Shown here: in pieces, positions 30,022 through 38,616 of the stretch
Layout of the letters: every line of letters starts with the position of its first letter
How positions within the stretch are numbered: position 1 is the stretch's first letter
Translations under genes and position numbers: made by a program
The notes under the pieces: model-generated
The model's database searches: none
Told to the model about the DNA's origin: nothing
Seen by the model: the letters and a program-made list of their open reading frames with translations, nothing else
NCBI GenBank assembly: GCA_945872365.1
Contig: CAMBZJ010000010.1
Location: 1 to 64,000 of the forward strand
DNA from: Klebsiella pneumoniae
Lineage (GTDB): Bacteria; Desulfobacterota; Binatia; UBA12015
Direction: 5' to 3'
DNA: 64,000 nucleotides

Positions 30022-30863
30022 GCTTGCTTCCCGCCGTCGGAATCGCCCCCGCCCCCGTCGCCGTCCGGCCGGGCACGGGTCGCGGTCGCGCGGCGTTCGA
30101 GACGGGTGACGCGCAGGCGCAGCGACTCGATCGCCGAGTGCTGGCGCCGCAGTCCCGCGACCGCGCGCAGCAGATGATCTCCGAGGACGCGGTTCACCTC
30201 GATCTGCTTCTCGCCGAGACTCCCGATGTAGATCAGGACCCTGCTGTGGAGGGCGTTGCGGAAGCGTCCGAAGACCGAGGAGACCAATGGTATCCGCGCG
30301 TCGCGCGAATCCATCGAGACGATCAGGCGCTCCGGTCGCATCGCCCACTCGACGTCCTGCTCGGCCTCGGGCACCTCGTCCTCGATGCCGTAGAGCGGGT
30401 CGACCAGACCGCGATCCGCCTCCGCGAACCGACCGGCCCCGCCGGCTGACGTAACCCGTCGCGGCGCCCCGTCGCGCCCGGGCGCGGGGGCGACCGCCCC
30501 GACGGGTGTAACGGAATCCGCTTCCGCCTCGTCCTCGATCACGACCTCCGCGAGGGACTCGCGGACGAACTCGGCGAGCCGCCGCGACCGTTCACGCGCC
30601 TCTTCCGCCGCGGAGACCGCTTCGCCGAGGACCGCGAGGATCATGTCGTCGACCTGGAACTGCCGGCGCAGCGCCTCGCGCAGGTCGGGCGTCGCCGTCT
30701 CCGACCCCGTGGCCGATGCACCGAACACGGCCTGGCGGTTGCGCTCGTGCAGTCGGCGGATCTCGCGGATCGCCCGGCGCAGGTCCTGGCGTGCGACTAC
30801 GCCCTGCGCGAGTTCGAAGTCGACCTCGGCGAGCACGTCGCGGATCGAGAGGCCGACCTTCAA
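30018..30863 (-). CDS. Predicted coiled-coil protein of the glycan operon
   Basis: The 281-aa product has no family I recognise. It starts at a TTG at 30863 whose TG overlaps the TGA of the upstream gene, so it should be translated by coupling. The N-terminal 110 residues are helical and charged (AIREIRRLHERNRQAVFG, QFQVDDMILAVLGEAVSAAEEA); the C-terminal 100 residues contain a FGRFRNALHSRVLIYIGSLGEKQIEVN block and an Arg-rich helix ending in Gly/Asp repeats. No signal peptide or TM is obvious. The location points to a role in the glycan system, perhaps scaffolding or chain-length control (inference). Confidence 0.55.
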   Translation of the reverse strand: MKVGLSIRDVLAEVDFELAQGVVARQDLRRAIREIRRLHERNRQAVFGASATGSETATPDLREALRRQFQVDDMILAVLGEAVSAAEEARERSRRLAEFVRESLAEVVIEDEAEADSVTPVGAVAPAPGRDGAPRRVTSAGGAGRFAEADRGLVDPLYGIEDEVPEAEQDVEWAMRPERLIVSMDSRDARIPLVSSVFGRFRNALHSRVLIYIGSLGEKQIEVNRVLGDHLLRAVAGLRRQHSAIESLRLRVTRLERRATATRARPDGDGGGGDSDGGKQA

Positions 30864-33181
30864 TGCCCCTCCTCCGCGGCCTGCGGCCCGCCGGCCCGGT
30901 CGAGCACCTGCCGGTAGAGGTCGGCGAAGCGCTCGGCCATCTGGCGATGGGTGAACCGCGCGAGGAGTCGCTCGCGGCCCACGAGGCCCATCTCGCGCAA
31001 GCGCATCGGCTGGCAGAGAAGCGACGCGATCGCGTCCGCGAGTTCGGTGCGCGCTCCGGGCTCGACCAGGAGCCCGGTCGTCCCGTCCTCGACCACCTCG
31101 GGGATGCCGCCGGCTCGGCAGCCGACGACCGGTTTCGCGAAGTTCATCGCCTCCAGATAGATCAGGCCGAAGGACTCGTACAGCGACGGGGCGACGAAGA
31201 GATCGCAGGCCGCGTAGAGTTCGTCGAGACGCTCGTCGCTCACCGTGCCCAGGAACTCGACCGAATCCGCCACCCCGCGGTGGCGGCGCCGGAAGTGCGT
31301 CGGGTAGTCGCAGCCGTGGCTGCGCTGGAAGCCGTCGTTGCGGCTGTTGTCGGCGCCGGCGATCACGAAGCGCGCCTTGGGGACGCGGCGGAGCACCCCG
31401 GGAATCGCGGCGAAGAGGTCGAGGATGCCCTTGCGGCGCTCGAGTCGCCCCACGTAGAGGACGGTCAAGCGCGCCGGGGGATCGAGCACCGGGAAGGGCC
31501 GCACCCGGCGCTCCCCGACCGGGACGATGCCGTGCGCGATGACCGTCACCGGGTGCGCATCGCCGCGGATGCCGTAGACCCGATCGAGAGCGGAGACCGT
31601 CGCGAGGGAGTTCGCCACCAGGTGATCGGCGCGCTCGAGGAAGCCCTGTTCGAGTTCGCCCACCAGCCGCGCGTCTTCGGTCACATCGTCCTGGATCTCG
31701 CTCACCTGCTTGTTGGCGGTCTGGACGCGTACCACCACCGGCAGGTCGTGCGCCTGCGCCGCGACGAGGCCGCCGAACTTCCACAGCGGCGAGTCGACGA
31801 TCTGGATGCCGTCGTTCAGGACCATGCGGCGGATCTTCTCGCGCACCGCGTGGCTCTCGTTGAGCGTATGGAAGAGGTCGGGTAGGTGCTCGAAGCGACG
31901 GTAGCGCTCGAGCGGCACGGGGATGCGGTGCACGAAGGCACCGTCCTGGAAGGTCGTGGTCTCGCGGTCGCCGCGCGTGATCACGTGAACGACGTGGCCG
32001 AGTTCGGCGAGCCCGCGCGCCATCAGGCTCGTGTGCCGGCCGACGCCCTCGACCTCGTGGGGAGGGTAGCAGTGGCTCAGCAGGCAGATGCGCAGGGGCG
32101 GTTGACCGCTCGAGGTCGCGAGGGGCCGGGCGGCTACCGGGTCGACGGCGGGCACGAGCGGCGACCGTTCGTCGGGGAAGGGGCGGATCGGCTCGCGCCG
32201 CTCGATCGCCGCGGCAGCCACGCCAGCCGGGATCAGCCGGCGCTCGCCGCGCAGGCCATGGAAAGCACCGTTCACGCCGGCGAACATCTCCATCGTGCGC
32301 ATGCGCCAACTTCCGAGCCGCGACAGTTTTCCTTCGCGGCGCAGGTTGCCGCCGAGGATCCAGCGCCCGTGGACGAAGCGGGTGGCCCACCAGGCGATGT
32401 CGCGCGCCGACTCGCCGGCGGCGCGGCCGTTGCGGATCATGAAGTAGACGACCGACTTCGTTTGCACCCAGGAGCGGAAGTTCCAGCTGTAGGCCTTGCG
32501 GTTCCGGCTCGAAGCCGGCGCGTGGTAGACCACGGCTTCCTTGACCGGTTCGACGACGGCGCCCGCGTCGGCGAGCCGCAGCGCGACGTCGGCGTCGTCG
32601 TAGACCCACTCGAAGAACTCGTCGAAGCCGCCGATCCCGAGCAGGGCCTTGCGGCGGTAGGCCATGTTCGTTCCCATCATCCGGGGCGTCCACCGCACGC
32701 CCGCTCCCGGGGCGGGAATCGACGCCGACCAGGCGTCGCGCACGTCCTCCTGCTCCGCGAGCGAGGACACGATGCCGATGCGGTGCTGCACGATCGGCAT
32801 GTTGGGGTGTACGCAGTAGACCATGCCGCCGGTCGCGTCGACCGAGCCGTCGGCGAAGAGCCGGGCGAGTTGCTCGAGCCAGCGGCGGCTCGGCACCGCG
32901 TCGTCGTCGACGAAGGCGGTGATGTCGCCGCGCGCCGCGAGCAGCCCTGCGTTGCGCGACCGGCTCAGGTTCGCCTCGGGACAGCGCAGCACTTCCACGC
33001 GCCCGGCCCAGCGGTCGAGCACCGAGAGGGTGTCGTCGCGGGTCGGCCCGACGACCGCGATGACCTCGAAATGCGGGTAGCTTTGCTGTTCGAGGGAGCG
33101 CAGCAGCGTGTCGAGCGGTCGGGCCCGGTCGATCGTGTTCACGATGACCGAGAAACTCGGTGTTGTCGCGTGGGTGGTCAT
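30860..33181 (-). CDS. Bifunctional glycosyltransferase: GT2 fused to GT4
   Basis: Starting at 33181 (MTTHATTPS) the product is 773 aa. Residues 1-300 are a GT2 domain (SFSVIVNTIDRARPLDTLL, FVDDDAVPS as the DxD-type metal site, and GFDEFFEWVYDDADVALRL). Residues 360-770 are a GT4 domain (ICLLSHCYPPHEVEGVGRH, VLYVGRLERRKGI, PSLYESFGLIYLEAMNFAKPVV with the EX7E motif). Fusing two transferases suggests consecutive sugar additions in one glycan. It overlaps the methyltransferase upstream and the coiled-coil gene downstream by 4 bases each. Confidence 0.88.
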   Translation of the reverse strand: MTTHATTPSFSVIVNTIDRARPLDTLLRSLEQQSYPHFEVIAVVGPTRDDTLSVLDRWAGRVEVLRCPEANLSRSRNAGLLAARGDITAFVDDDAVPSRRWLEQLARLFADGSVDATGGMVYCVHPNMPIVQHRIGIVSSLAEQEDVRDAWSASIPAPGAGVRWTPRMMGTNMAYRRKALLGIGGFDEFFEWVYDDADVALRLADAGAVVEPVKEAVVYHAPASSRNRKAYSWNFRSWVQTKSVVYFMIRNGRAAGESARDIAWWATRFVHGRWILGGNLRREGKLSRLGSWRMRTMEMFAGVNGAFHGLRGERRLIPAGVAAAAIERREPIRPFPDERSPLVPAVDPVAARPLATSSGQPPLRICLLSHCYPPHEVEGVGRHTSLMARGLAELGHVVHVITRGDRETTTFQDGAFVHRIPVPLERYRRFEHLPDLFHTLNESHAVREKIRRMVLNDGIQIVDSPLWKFGGLVAAQAHDLPVVVRVQTANKQVSEIQDDVTEDARLVGELEQGFLERADHLVANSLATVSALDRVYGIRGDAHPVTVIAHGIVPVGERRVRPFPVLDPPARLTVLYVGRLERRKGILDLFAAIPGVLRRVPKARFVIAGADNSRNDGFQRSHGCDYPTHFRRRHRGVADSVEFLGTVSDERLDELYAACDLFVAPSLYESFGLIYLEAMNFAKPVVGCRAGGIPEVVEDGTTGLLVEPGARTELADAIASLLCQPMRLREMGLVGRERLLARFTHRQMAERFADLYRQVLDRAGGPQAAEEGH

Positions 33182-34065
33182 CCGGTCGCGGGTCGGTGTC
33201 GCGCGCCGAGGGCCGTGCAGTCGATCGCCGAACGCGCGTCCTTCGCCGCCACCAGCAGGAGTCGGGTCGGCTCCAGATAGCAGGGTCGGGAAAAATGGCG
33301 AAAGCCCGCCGTCCGGAGCATCCCCAGGACGCACTCGGTGTCGGGCACCCACCAGTTCGAGGGGTCGCCGTTCAGTTCGGCGCCCTCGATGAACTTCATG
33401 AATCCCGACCCCACTGGGCGAACCCGCAGTCGCTCCGGGGGCCCTAGCCGCACCTGGAGGCGTTGGCGGCGACCCGGCGGGATCACCTCGGTCTCGACGA
33501 CGATCGCGTCGCGGCACAGGCGGCCTGCCTGTTCGAGGGCGAGCAGCGGGTGGCGCAGGTGGTAGAGAATCCCGGTCGCGAGGACGAGATCGAACGCCTC
33601 ATCGACGGCGTCGAGGTGCTCGGCGCCGAGTTCGCGGTATTCGACCTCGGCGCCCCACACGTCGCGACAGAACTCGGCCTGCGCGAGATAGCGCGGATCG
33701 GGTTCGAGTCCGAGGACGCGCTCGGCGCCGCGCCGTTTCGCCTGGAGCGAGAACCAGCCGGCGTTGGCGCCGACGTCGAGCACCGAAAGGCCGTGCAGGT
33801 CGGCGGGAAGGGCCGGTTCGAGAGCGGCCCAGACGGTTTCGTGATGGGCGGCATGAGGCCACTCGAGGGTGTGCACGCCACCGCCCAGATAGACCCGCTG
33901 GTACCAGTCGCCGAGCGCGGCCACGGTCCGCCGCAGTTCGTCGGCGGACCGCGGGCGGGGCGGCTCGCCGCGTACGCGCTGCGCATCCGCGGCCGGTGGC
34001 GGCGGATAGTCGCCGCGGCGCCGCTCGATCCGCGCGCGGATCCGTTCGAGCCGATCGCGGATCAT
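33178..34065 (-). CDS. Class I methyltransferase (CmoB-like/DUF1698 type)
   Basis: The 295-aa product has VLDVGANAGWFSLQAKRRGA as motif I, GLEPDPRYLAQAEF, and FDLVLATGILYHLRHPLLAL, which is characteristic of the CmoB-like methyltransferase group and of the methyltransferases found beside glycosyltransferases. In this setting it probably methylates a glycan or its lipid carrier rather than a tRNA. It overlaps both neighbours by 4 bases (ATGA type). Confidence 0.8.
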   Translation of the reverse strand: MIRDRLERIRARIERRRGDYPPPPAADAQRVRGEPPRPRSADELRRTVAALGDWYQRVYLGGGVHTLEWPHAAHHETVWAALEPALPADLHGLSVLDVGANAGWFSLQAKRRGAERVLGLEPDPRYLAQAEFCRDVWGAEVEYRELGAEHLDAVDEAFDLVLATGILYHLRHPLLALEQAGRLCRDAIVVETEVIPPGRRQRLQVRLGPPERLRVRPVGSGFMKFIEGAELNGDPSNWWVPDTECVLGMLRTAGFRHFSRPCYLEPTRLLLVAAKDARSAIDCTALGARHRPATG

Positions 34066-36623
34066 CGTGGATCGATCCCGATGCGGTCGACGAAGACGCC
34101 GAGCCTGCGCTCGTCCGTGCTTCGTCCGTCGTCGGCCGGACGGAAGGTGGGTCCCTCGAGGCGCACGAACGAGAACCCGCGCATCGGTGCCGCCTCGCCG
34201 TCGAAGCGGAAGACGCGCCAGCCGTCCTCGGCGCGGAATCGCCCGATCGGCCGGCCGTCGAGCGACACCGCGACTTCCGGTGCCGGGTCCTCCGGGCGGG
34301 CGAACACGCGAGCGCGAATCTCGACGGACACCGGCCCGGGCCGCGCGACCGGGAACCCGACGAAGCCGTCGCCGCTCGTCCAGCGTGCGGTGGTGCCGTC
34401 GGCGAGGAGTTCCTTGGAGTGGAAGCCGGCGACGACGCCGTTCGTGTCGACGGCCCCGACGTCGACCTGCCGTGGCCCGCCGTCGGGCGCAGGGGGGTCC
34501 GTGCCGACGTCGAAGACGTCGATGCCGTAGAAGGCTTCGCTCCGGGCGCCGGGATAACGGTCGAAGGTATTGGCCATCATCGTGAGCCGGACCGGAACGA
34601 AAGCGGCAGGTTTCATGTCGAAGCGCCGGCGCAGCGTGTTCAGGATCGGATCGACCGCAAGGAGCTGTACGGGGCGTCCCTCGGCCTTTGCCCGCGCGAG
34701 CACGTCCTCGACGAGGCCGGTCACCTGCTCGTCCCAGCCGCGCACCGGGACGACGGGGTGGTCGAAGACGTAGCGCAGCGGCGGACCGAAGGTGTCGGTG
34801 AAGAGACCCTCGGGCCGTTCGTTGAAGAGTACGACCGCGCGCGGCGCCAACTGTGCGTCGAGCGCATGGACCTGATCGATCGCGCCGGCGAAGTCACGTG
34901 CTGGCAGGATCTCGCGTGATCGCCAGAGAAGTGCGGCGACGAGCGCCGCGCCGATGCCCGTGGCGATCCACCGCGCCCGGGGCAGGCCCGGCGTGCGGGC
35001 GAGATCGCGCAGGGCGACGGCGGCGAAGATGGAGAGAGCCGGAAGCGCCAGCGGGACGAAGCGCCGCATCGCGTAGATCTGGTAGGGCGTGGTCATCAGG
35101 CGAAGGACGTAGAGGGCGATCGCCGTCGAGCCCACCGCAACGGTGAGGCCGGCCCGGGCGAGGTCGCCCCGCCAGGCGAGCCCGGCCAGCCCGGCCGTTG
35201 CGAGGGCGATCCCAGGTGGCGTCAGGTACCAGCCGAGACGCGGCCAGGTCTGTGCGTCGAGGAGCGGAAACCAGGCCCCGGAGGGCCAGGTGAGCGACCA
35301 CTCGGGCACCTGCTGCGGCCGCAGGAACCAGGCCCAGAGGCTCGCGAGCACGATCGCCGCCGCCGCCGCCGCGCGCGGTGTGCTGCCGGGGAGAAGCGCC
35401 GCGACGAGGTGGTCCTTCGACGGTGCTCGGTCGTCGCGACGCCCGGAGTGCAGCAGGCGCAGGCTCGCGAGCCCGCCCGCAGCAAGGAGCAGCGCGAGCG
35501 CCGCCGGCCGCGCGAAGCGGTTGGCGAGCAGGGCCCGCACCGGCCCTTCGAAGACGTTCCACGCATAGGGCCAGGCGAGCAGCCAGATGTGCAGGGCCGC
35601 ATGCATGGACAGCGTGCCGAGTGCTGCGGCGAAGGCTGTCCAGCCGCGCGTCCACCGCCCGCATCTCCACTCGACGACGAGGCCTGCGACGACCAGCAGG
35701 AGCATCGGGAGCACGTCGATCCGCGCGAGCGCGCTCGCGCCGAGTGCGCCACCTGCGAGCGCTCCGACGAGGACCGGGCGGGCGGCGCCGTCGCGCAGGC
35801 GGAGGTACCCGAGCAGTCCGGCCATCGCGAGTGCGAGGCTCAGCGGTTCGGCCGTGGGATAGCGGGAGAAGAAGCCCATGAGCGGGGTCGCGGCGAGGAT
35901 CGCGACCGCCGCGAGGCCGGTCGGACCGCCGAACAGGCGGCGCGCGAGCAGGTACGTGCCGCAGACTCCGAGAACCGAGAGCAGCGGAACGACGTGGAGT
36001 CCGGCGCGGAGCCCCCCGGCGCCGATCGCGACCGCGAGCAGTGCTGGGTGCAGCGGGAGGAATTGCGGCAACACCCGCGCGGCATCGGTGTCGTCGACGT
36101 ACCAGCCGACGAACTGGATGCGTCGCGGGCGCTGCTCCACGGGCTGCCCGCGCAACGACGTCCACGCGTGGCGGCTCGCGAGGTCGACCCACTCGTCGCG
36201 CACGACGAGGCGGCCGGTCCGCGCGAGGTTCGCGGCCACGTTCACGTAGGTCCCGGCGTCCGCGCCCCCGAGGACGTACTCGTGCGGACGGAGCCACGCG
36301 CCGGTGCAGGCGAGCAGCAGAAGAAGGGCGCCGCGATCCCAGAGATCGCCGGCGCGCAGCGCCGGGCGCGGCCGGCCGCGCAGCGTCCACGCGATCATCC
36401 CCGCCGTCGCCAGGCAGCCGGCGCCCACGGTGGACGGCGAGAATGCGCCCGCGGTCCCGAGCCCGACCGCGAACCACGACACGACGAGGATTCCGCCGAT
36501 GCCCGTCCAGAAGCCGGCCTCGAGCGGATCGAAGCAGGCACGTCGGGCTTCGTCTCGCGGCCGCGCGCACGCCAGCAGCAGCGAGATCGCGAGCGCGATC
36601 CCGCCGACGATCAGGAGCGCCAC
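34062..36623 (-). CDS. Large GT-C membrane glycosyltransferase with C-terminal beta-domain
   Basis: The GTG at 36623 overlaps the end of the upstream GT4 gene by 13 bases. The 853-aa product has about twelve hydrophobic segments (residues 1-620), an early external loop with GGADAGTYVNVAANLARTG (acidic GT-C catalytic motif candidate) and FFSRYPTAEPLSLAL. The last 230 residues are soluble and include a beta-rich part with VSVEIRARVFARPEDP. It is a typical polyprenyl-phosphate-sugar user. The alternative long reading of the same frame up to 37661 lies across the upstream GT4 gene and is not used. Confidence 0.8.
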   Translation of the reverse strand: MALLIVGGIALAISLLLACARPRDEARRACFDPLEAGFWTGIGGILVVSWFAVGLGTAGAFSPSTVGAGCLATAGMIAWTLRGRPRPALRAGDLWDRGALLLLLACTGAWLRPHEYVLGGADAGTYVNVAANLARTGRLVVRDEWVDLASRHAWTSLRGQPVEQRPRRIQFVGWYVDDTDAARVLPQFLPLHPALLAVAIGAGGLRAGLHVVPLLSVLGVCGTYLLARRLFGGPTGLAAVAILAATPLMGFFSRYPTAEPLSLALAMAGLLGYLRLRDGAARPVLVGALAGGALGASALARIDVLPMLLLVVAGLVVEWRCGRWTRGWTAFAAALGTLSMHAALHIWLLAWPYAWNVFEGPVRALLANRFARPAALALLLAAGGLASLRLLHSGRRDDRAPSKDHLVAALLPGSTPRAAAAAAIVLASLWAWFLRPQQVPEWSLTWPSGAWFPLLDAQTWPRLGWYLTPPGIALATAGLAGLAWRGDLARAGLTVAVGSTAIALYVLRLMTTPYQIYAMRRFVPLALPALSIFAAVALRDLARTPGLPRARWIATGIGAALVAALLWRSREILPARDFAGAIDQVHALDAQLAPRAVVLFNERPEGLFTDTFGPPLRYVFDHPVVPVRGWDEQVTGLVEDVLARAKAEGRPVQLLAVDPILNTLRRRFDMKPAAFVPVRLTMMANTFDRYPGARSEAFYGIDVFDVGTDPPAPDGGPRQVDVGAVDTNGVVAGFHSKELLADGTTARWTSGDGFVGFPVARPGPVSVEIRARVFARPEDPAPEVAVSLDGRPIGRFRAEDGWRVFRFDGEAAPMRGFSFVRLEGPTFRPADDGRSTDERRLGVFVDRIGIDPR

Positions 36624-37978
36624 CGGGCCTCCGTCCGCGGATCGCCGTCGGGGCCGCGCATCGCCCGCAGGTAGGTTTCGCGAAAACGGGCGGCGACGCG
36701 GGCCCAGCCGTGCTCGCGCAGCACCTTGCGCCGACCGGCAGCGCCCATCGCGCGCGCTTGCTCGGGGTGTTCGAGCAGCTGCAGGGCGGCCTCGGCGAGC
36801 TTCCCGGGCGAGCGATAGGGAACCAGGAGACCGTCGCGGTCGCGGTCGACAACGCAGGCAACCGCTCCGATGTCGCAGCCGATCACCGGCTTGCCCGCCG
36901 CCCAAGCCTCCAGGTAACTGATCCCGAAGGACTCGAAGGCCGACGGCAACGCGAAGACGTCGAGGGCCGCGAACAACGTCGGCTTTTCCGCCTCCGTGAA
37001 GTCCTGCATCAGCCGCACCCGGGGGCGAAGTTCCGGCGGGTAGGACGCGATGCGCGCTTCGACTTGCGCCGCGAAAACCGTGTGTGCGCCGGCGATCACC
37101 AGGCGCACGTCGGGGCAGCGCTCCCAGATCGCCGGCATCGCCTCGAGCAGCGTGTCGACTCCCTTGTGGACGCCGAGTTGTCCGACGAACCCGATCACGC
37201 GACCGCCGAGCAGCCCGAGTCGTCGCTTCGCATCGGCGGGGTCGACCGCGAGAAACGGCTCGGCATCGACGCCGAGCCCGATCACGTCGACGTCGTCCGG
37301 GGCGGCGCCGCGCTCGACGACGCGCGACGCCTCGAACGCGGTGTAGGCGACGTAGCGCTCGCACTCGGCGATCGCGCGGTGGATGCGCGGCCGCTCGAAG
37401 CCCCAGCGGTCGCCCGGGTGGAGGCCGCCGATCAGCACGCAGGGCTTGCCCGAGCGATGGGCGCCGCGCAGCGCGTCGTACATGTGGAGAAGCGGAAACG
37501 ACGACGCGGCGACGACGTCCGCGGGGAATCTCCGCACTGCTCCGGCGAGCCGCGGGATGATCGGCCCGCCGTACCAGGTTCGCAGGTGTTCGTTGTAGGG
37601 CAGTTGCCAGCGGAAGGCGGCGTTCTGCGCGACGTTCAGGAGCGCACCCGGCATGCGCCACACGGCGAAGCGACGCACCCGGACACCGTTGCGCGTCTCC
37701 CAGCCCGACGGCATGCGGGGCAGCGAGGGGCGCGGGAAGGCCTCGGCACTGTAGGCGTCGGTGGTGAACACGGTGACCTCGTCGCCGTGCCCGCGCACCA
37801 GTTCCTCGGAGAGGCGTTGGACGACCCGCTCGGTGCCGCCCACGGCCGGCGCGTAGCCCTGGACGACGTGGAGGATGCGCAGCGGCCGGTCGCGCCCCGC
37901 CGACGTCGTCGGCCGTTCCTCCTCCGTGGCCGCGAGCCGATCGGAAGTCGGGGGCAGGGTTCCTCGTCGGGGATCCAC
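36611..37978 (-). CDS. Glycosyltransferase family 4
   Basis: The 455-aa product (GTG 37978, uncertain) begins functional sequence with LRILHVVQGYAPAVGGTERV, the GT4 N-terminal loop, and has GFVGQLGVHKGVDTLLEA, PSAFESFGISYLEAWAAGKPVI (the EX7E motif region) and GRRKVLREHGWARV near the end. It is a retaining transferase of the GT-B fold and is the first gene of the five-gene operon, so it probably acts on the nascent glycan in the cytoplasm. The donor is unknown. Confidence 0.87.
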   Translation of the reverse strand: MDPRRGTLPPTSDRLAATEEERPTTSAGRDRPLRILHVVQGYAPAVGGTERVVQRLSEELVRGHGDEVTVFTTDAYSAEAFPRPSLPRMPSGWETRNGVRVRRFAVWRMPGALLNVAQNAAFRWQLPYNEHLRTWYGGPIIPRLAGAVRRFPADVVAASSFPLLHMYDALRGAHRSGKPCVLIGGLHPGDRWGFERPRIHRAIAECERYVAYTAFEASRVVERGAAPDDVDVIGLGVDAEPFLAVDPADAKRRLGLLGGRVIGFVGQLGVHKGVDTLLEAMPAIWERCPDVRLVIAGAHTVFAAQVEARIASYPPELRPRVRLMQDFTEAEKPTLFAALDVFALPSAFESFGISYLEAWAAGKPVIGCDIGAVACVVDRDRDGLLVPYRSPGKLAEAALQLLEHPEQARAMGAAGRRKVLREHGWARVAARFRETYLRAMRGPDGDPRTEARWRS

Positions 37979-38039
37979 GATCCGGTCGGCCCTGGCCGCA
38001 TCGCGCCCGTGGCGCGGACCGCCGGGGCCCCTCTTGCCC

Positions 38040-38068
38040 GGAAAATCACCACCGGGCGGGACTGTCAA
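38040..38068 (-). promoter_or_regulatory. Candidate promoter of the glycan operon
   Basis: On the minus strand a perfect TTGACA (38063-38068) is followed at 17 bases by TTTTCC (38040-38045), a poor -10 element. It lies about 60 bases upstream of the chosen start of the first glycosyltransferase gene, which is consistent with a promoter for the operon, but the -10 box is weak. Confidence 0.3.
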
Positions 38069-38148
38069 GGATTGCACGGCGCGCAGCGCCGCGCGGATGT
38101 CCGCTCGACTGGACGGGAGGTGGATTCCGCGGCTAGTCCCATGGCGCC

Positions 38149-38595
38149 ATGGAGTCCGACCTCGAGGCGATCGCCCGGTTGATCCACCTTTACGCGGAGC
38201 GACTCGACGCCGGCGACTTCGAGGGCGTGGCCGACTTGTTCGCGCGCGCGACGTTCCGATCGGACCGGCGACCGGAGGTCCGTCGCGGTAGCCGCGAAGT
38301 CCTCGAAGTCTACCGCGGCACCGTCCTGACCTACGAGGACGGTCGGCCATCGACGCGCCACGTCACCACCAACCTGGTCGTCGACGTCGCCGCGGACCGC
38401 GACTCGGCCTCGGCCCGATCCTATTTCACGGTCTTCCAGGCGCGCCCCGGGTTTCCCCTGCAGGCCATCGTGGCCGGTGGCTACCGCGACCGGTTCCGTC
38501 GCAGGGGAGCGGCCTGGGAATTCGAGGATCGCGAGGTGCGGATCGAACTCGTGGGGGACCTGCGCTTCCACCTCGCGCGTGCGCCCGAGGGCTGA
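38149..38595 (+). CDS. NTF2-like (SnoaL-type) protein
   Basis: The 148-aa product has the NTF2-like fold: an N-terminal helix with AIARLIHLYAERLDAGDFEGVADLFA, GSREVLEVYRGTV, and strands TRHVTTNLVVDVA, ARSYFTVFQ and GGYRDRFRRRG. The family includes isomerases, dehydratases and ring-hydroxylating enzyme small subunits, so the activity is open. It stands alone between the glycan operon and the lysyl oxidase. Confidence 0.78.
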   Translation: MESDLEAIARLIHLYAERLDAGDFEGVADLFARATFRSDRRPEVRRGSREVLEVYRGTVLTYEDGRPSTRHVTTNLVVDVAADRDSASARSYFTVFQARPGFPLQAIVAGGYRDRFRRRGAAWEFEDREVRIELVGDLRFHLARAPEG

Positions 38596-38616
38596 CCGGC
38601 AGTCCCGAGCCCGGTC

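Noticed and set aside
27466-30348. 960-codon minus-strand frame across the symporter and SGNH-like genes
   Set aside because: It is a shadow of the plus-strand gene at 28357 and of the symporter in another frame, rich in Arg and Pro.
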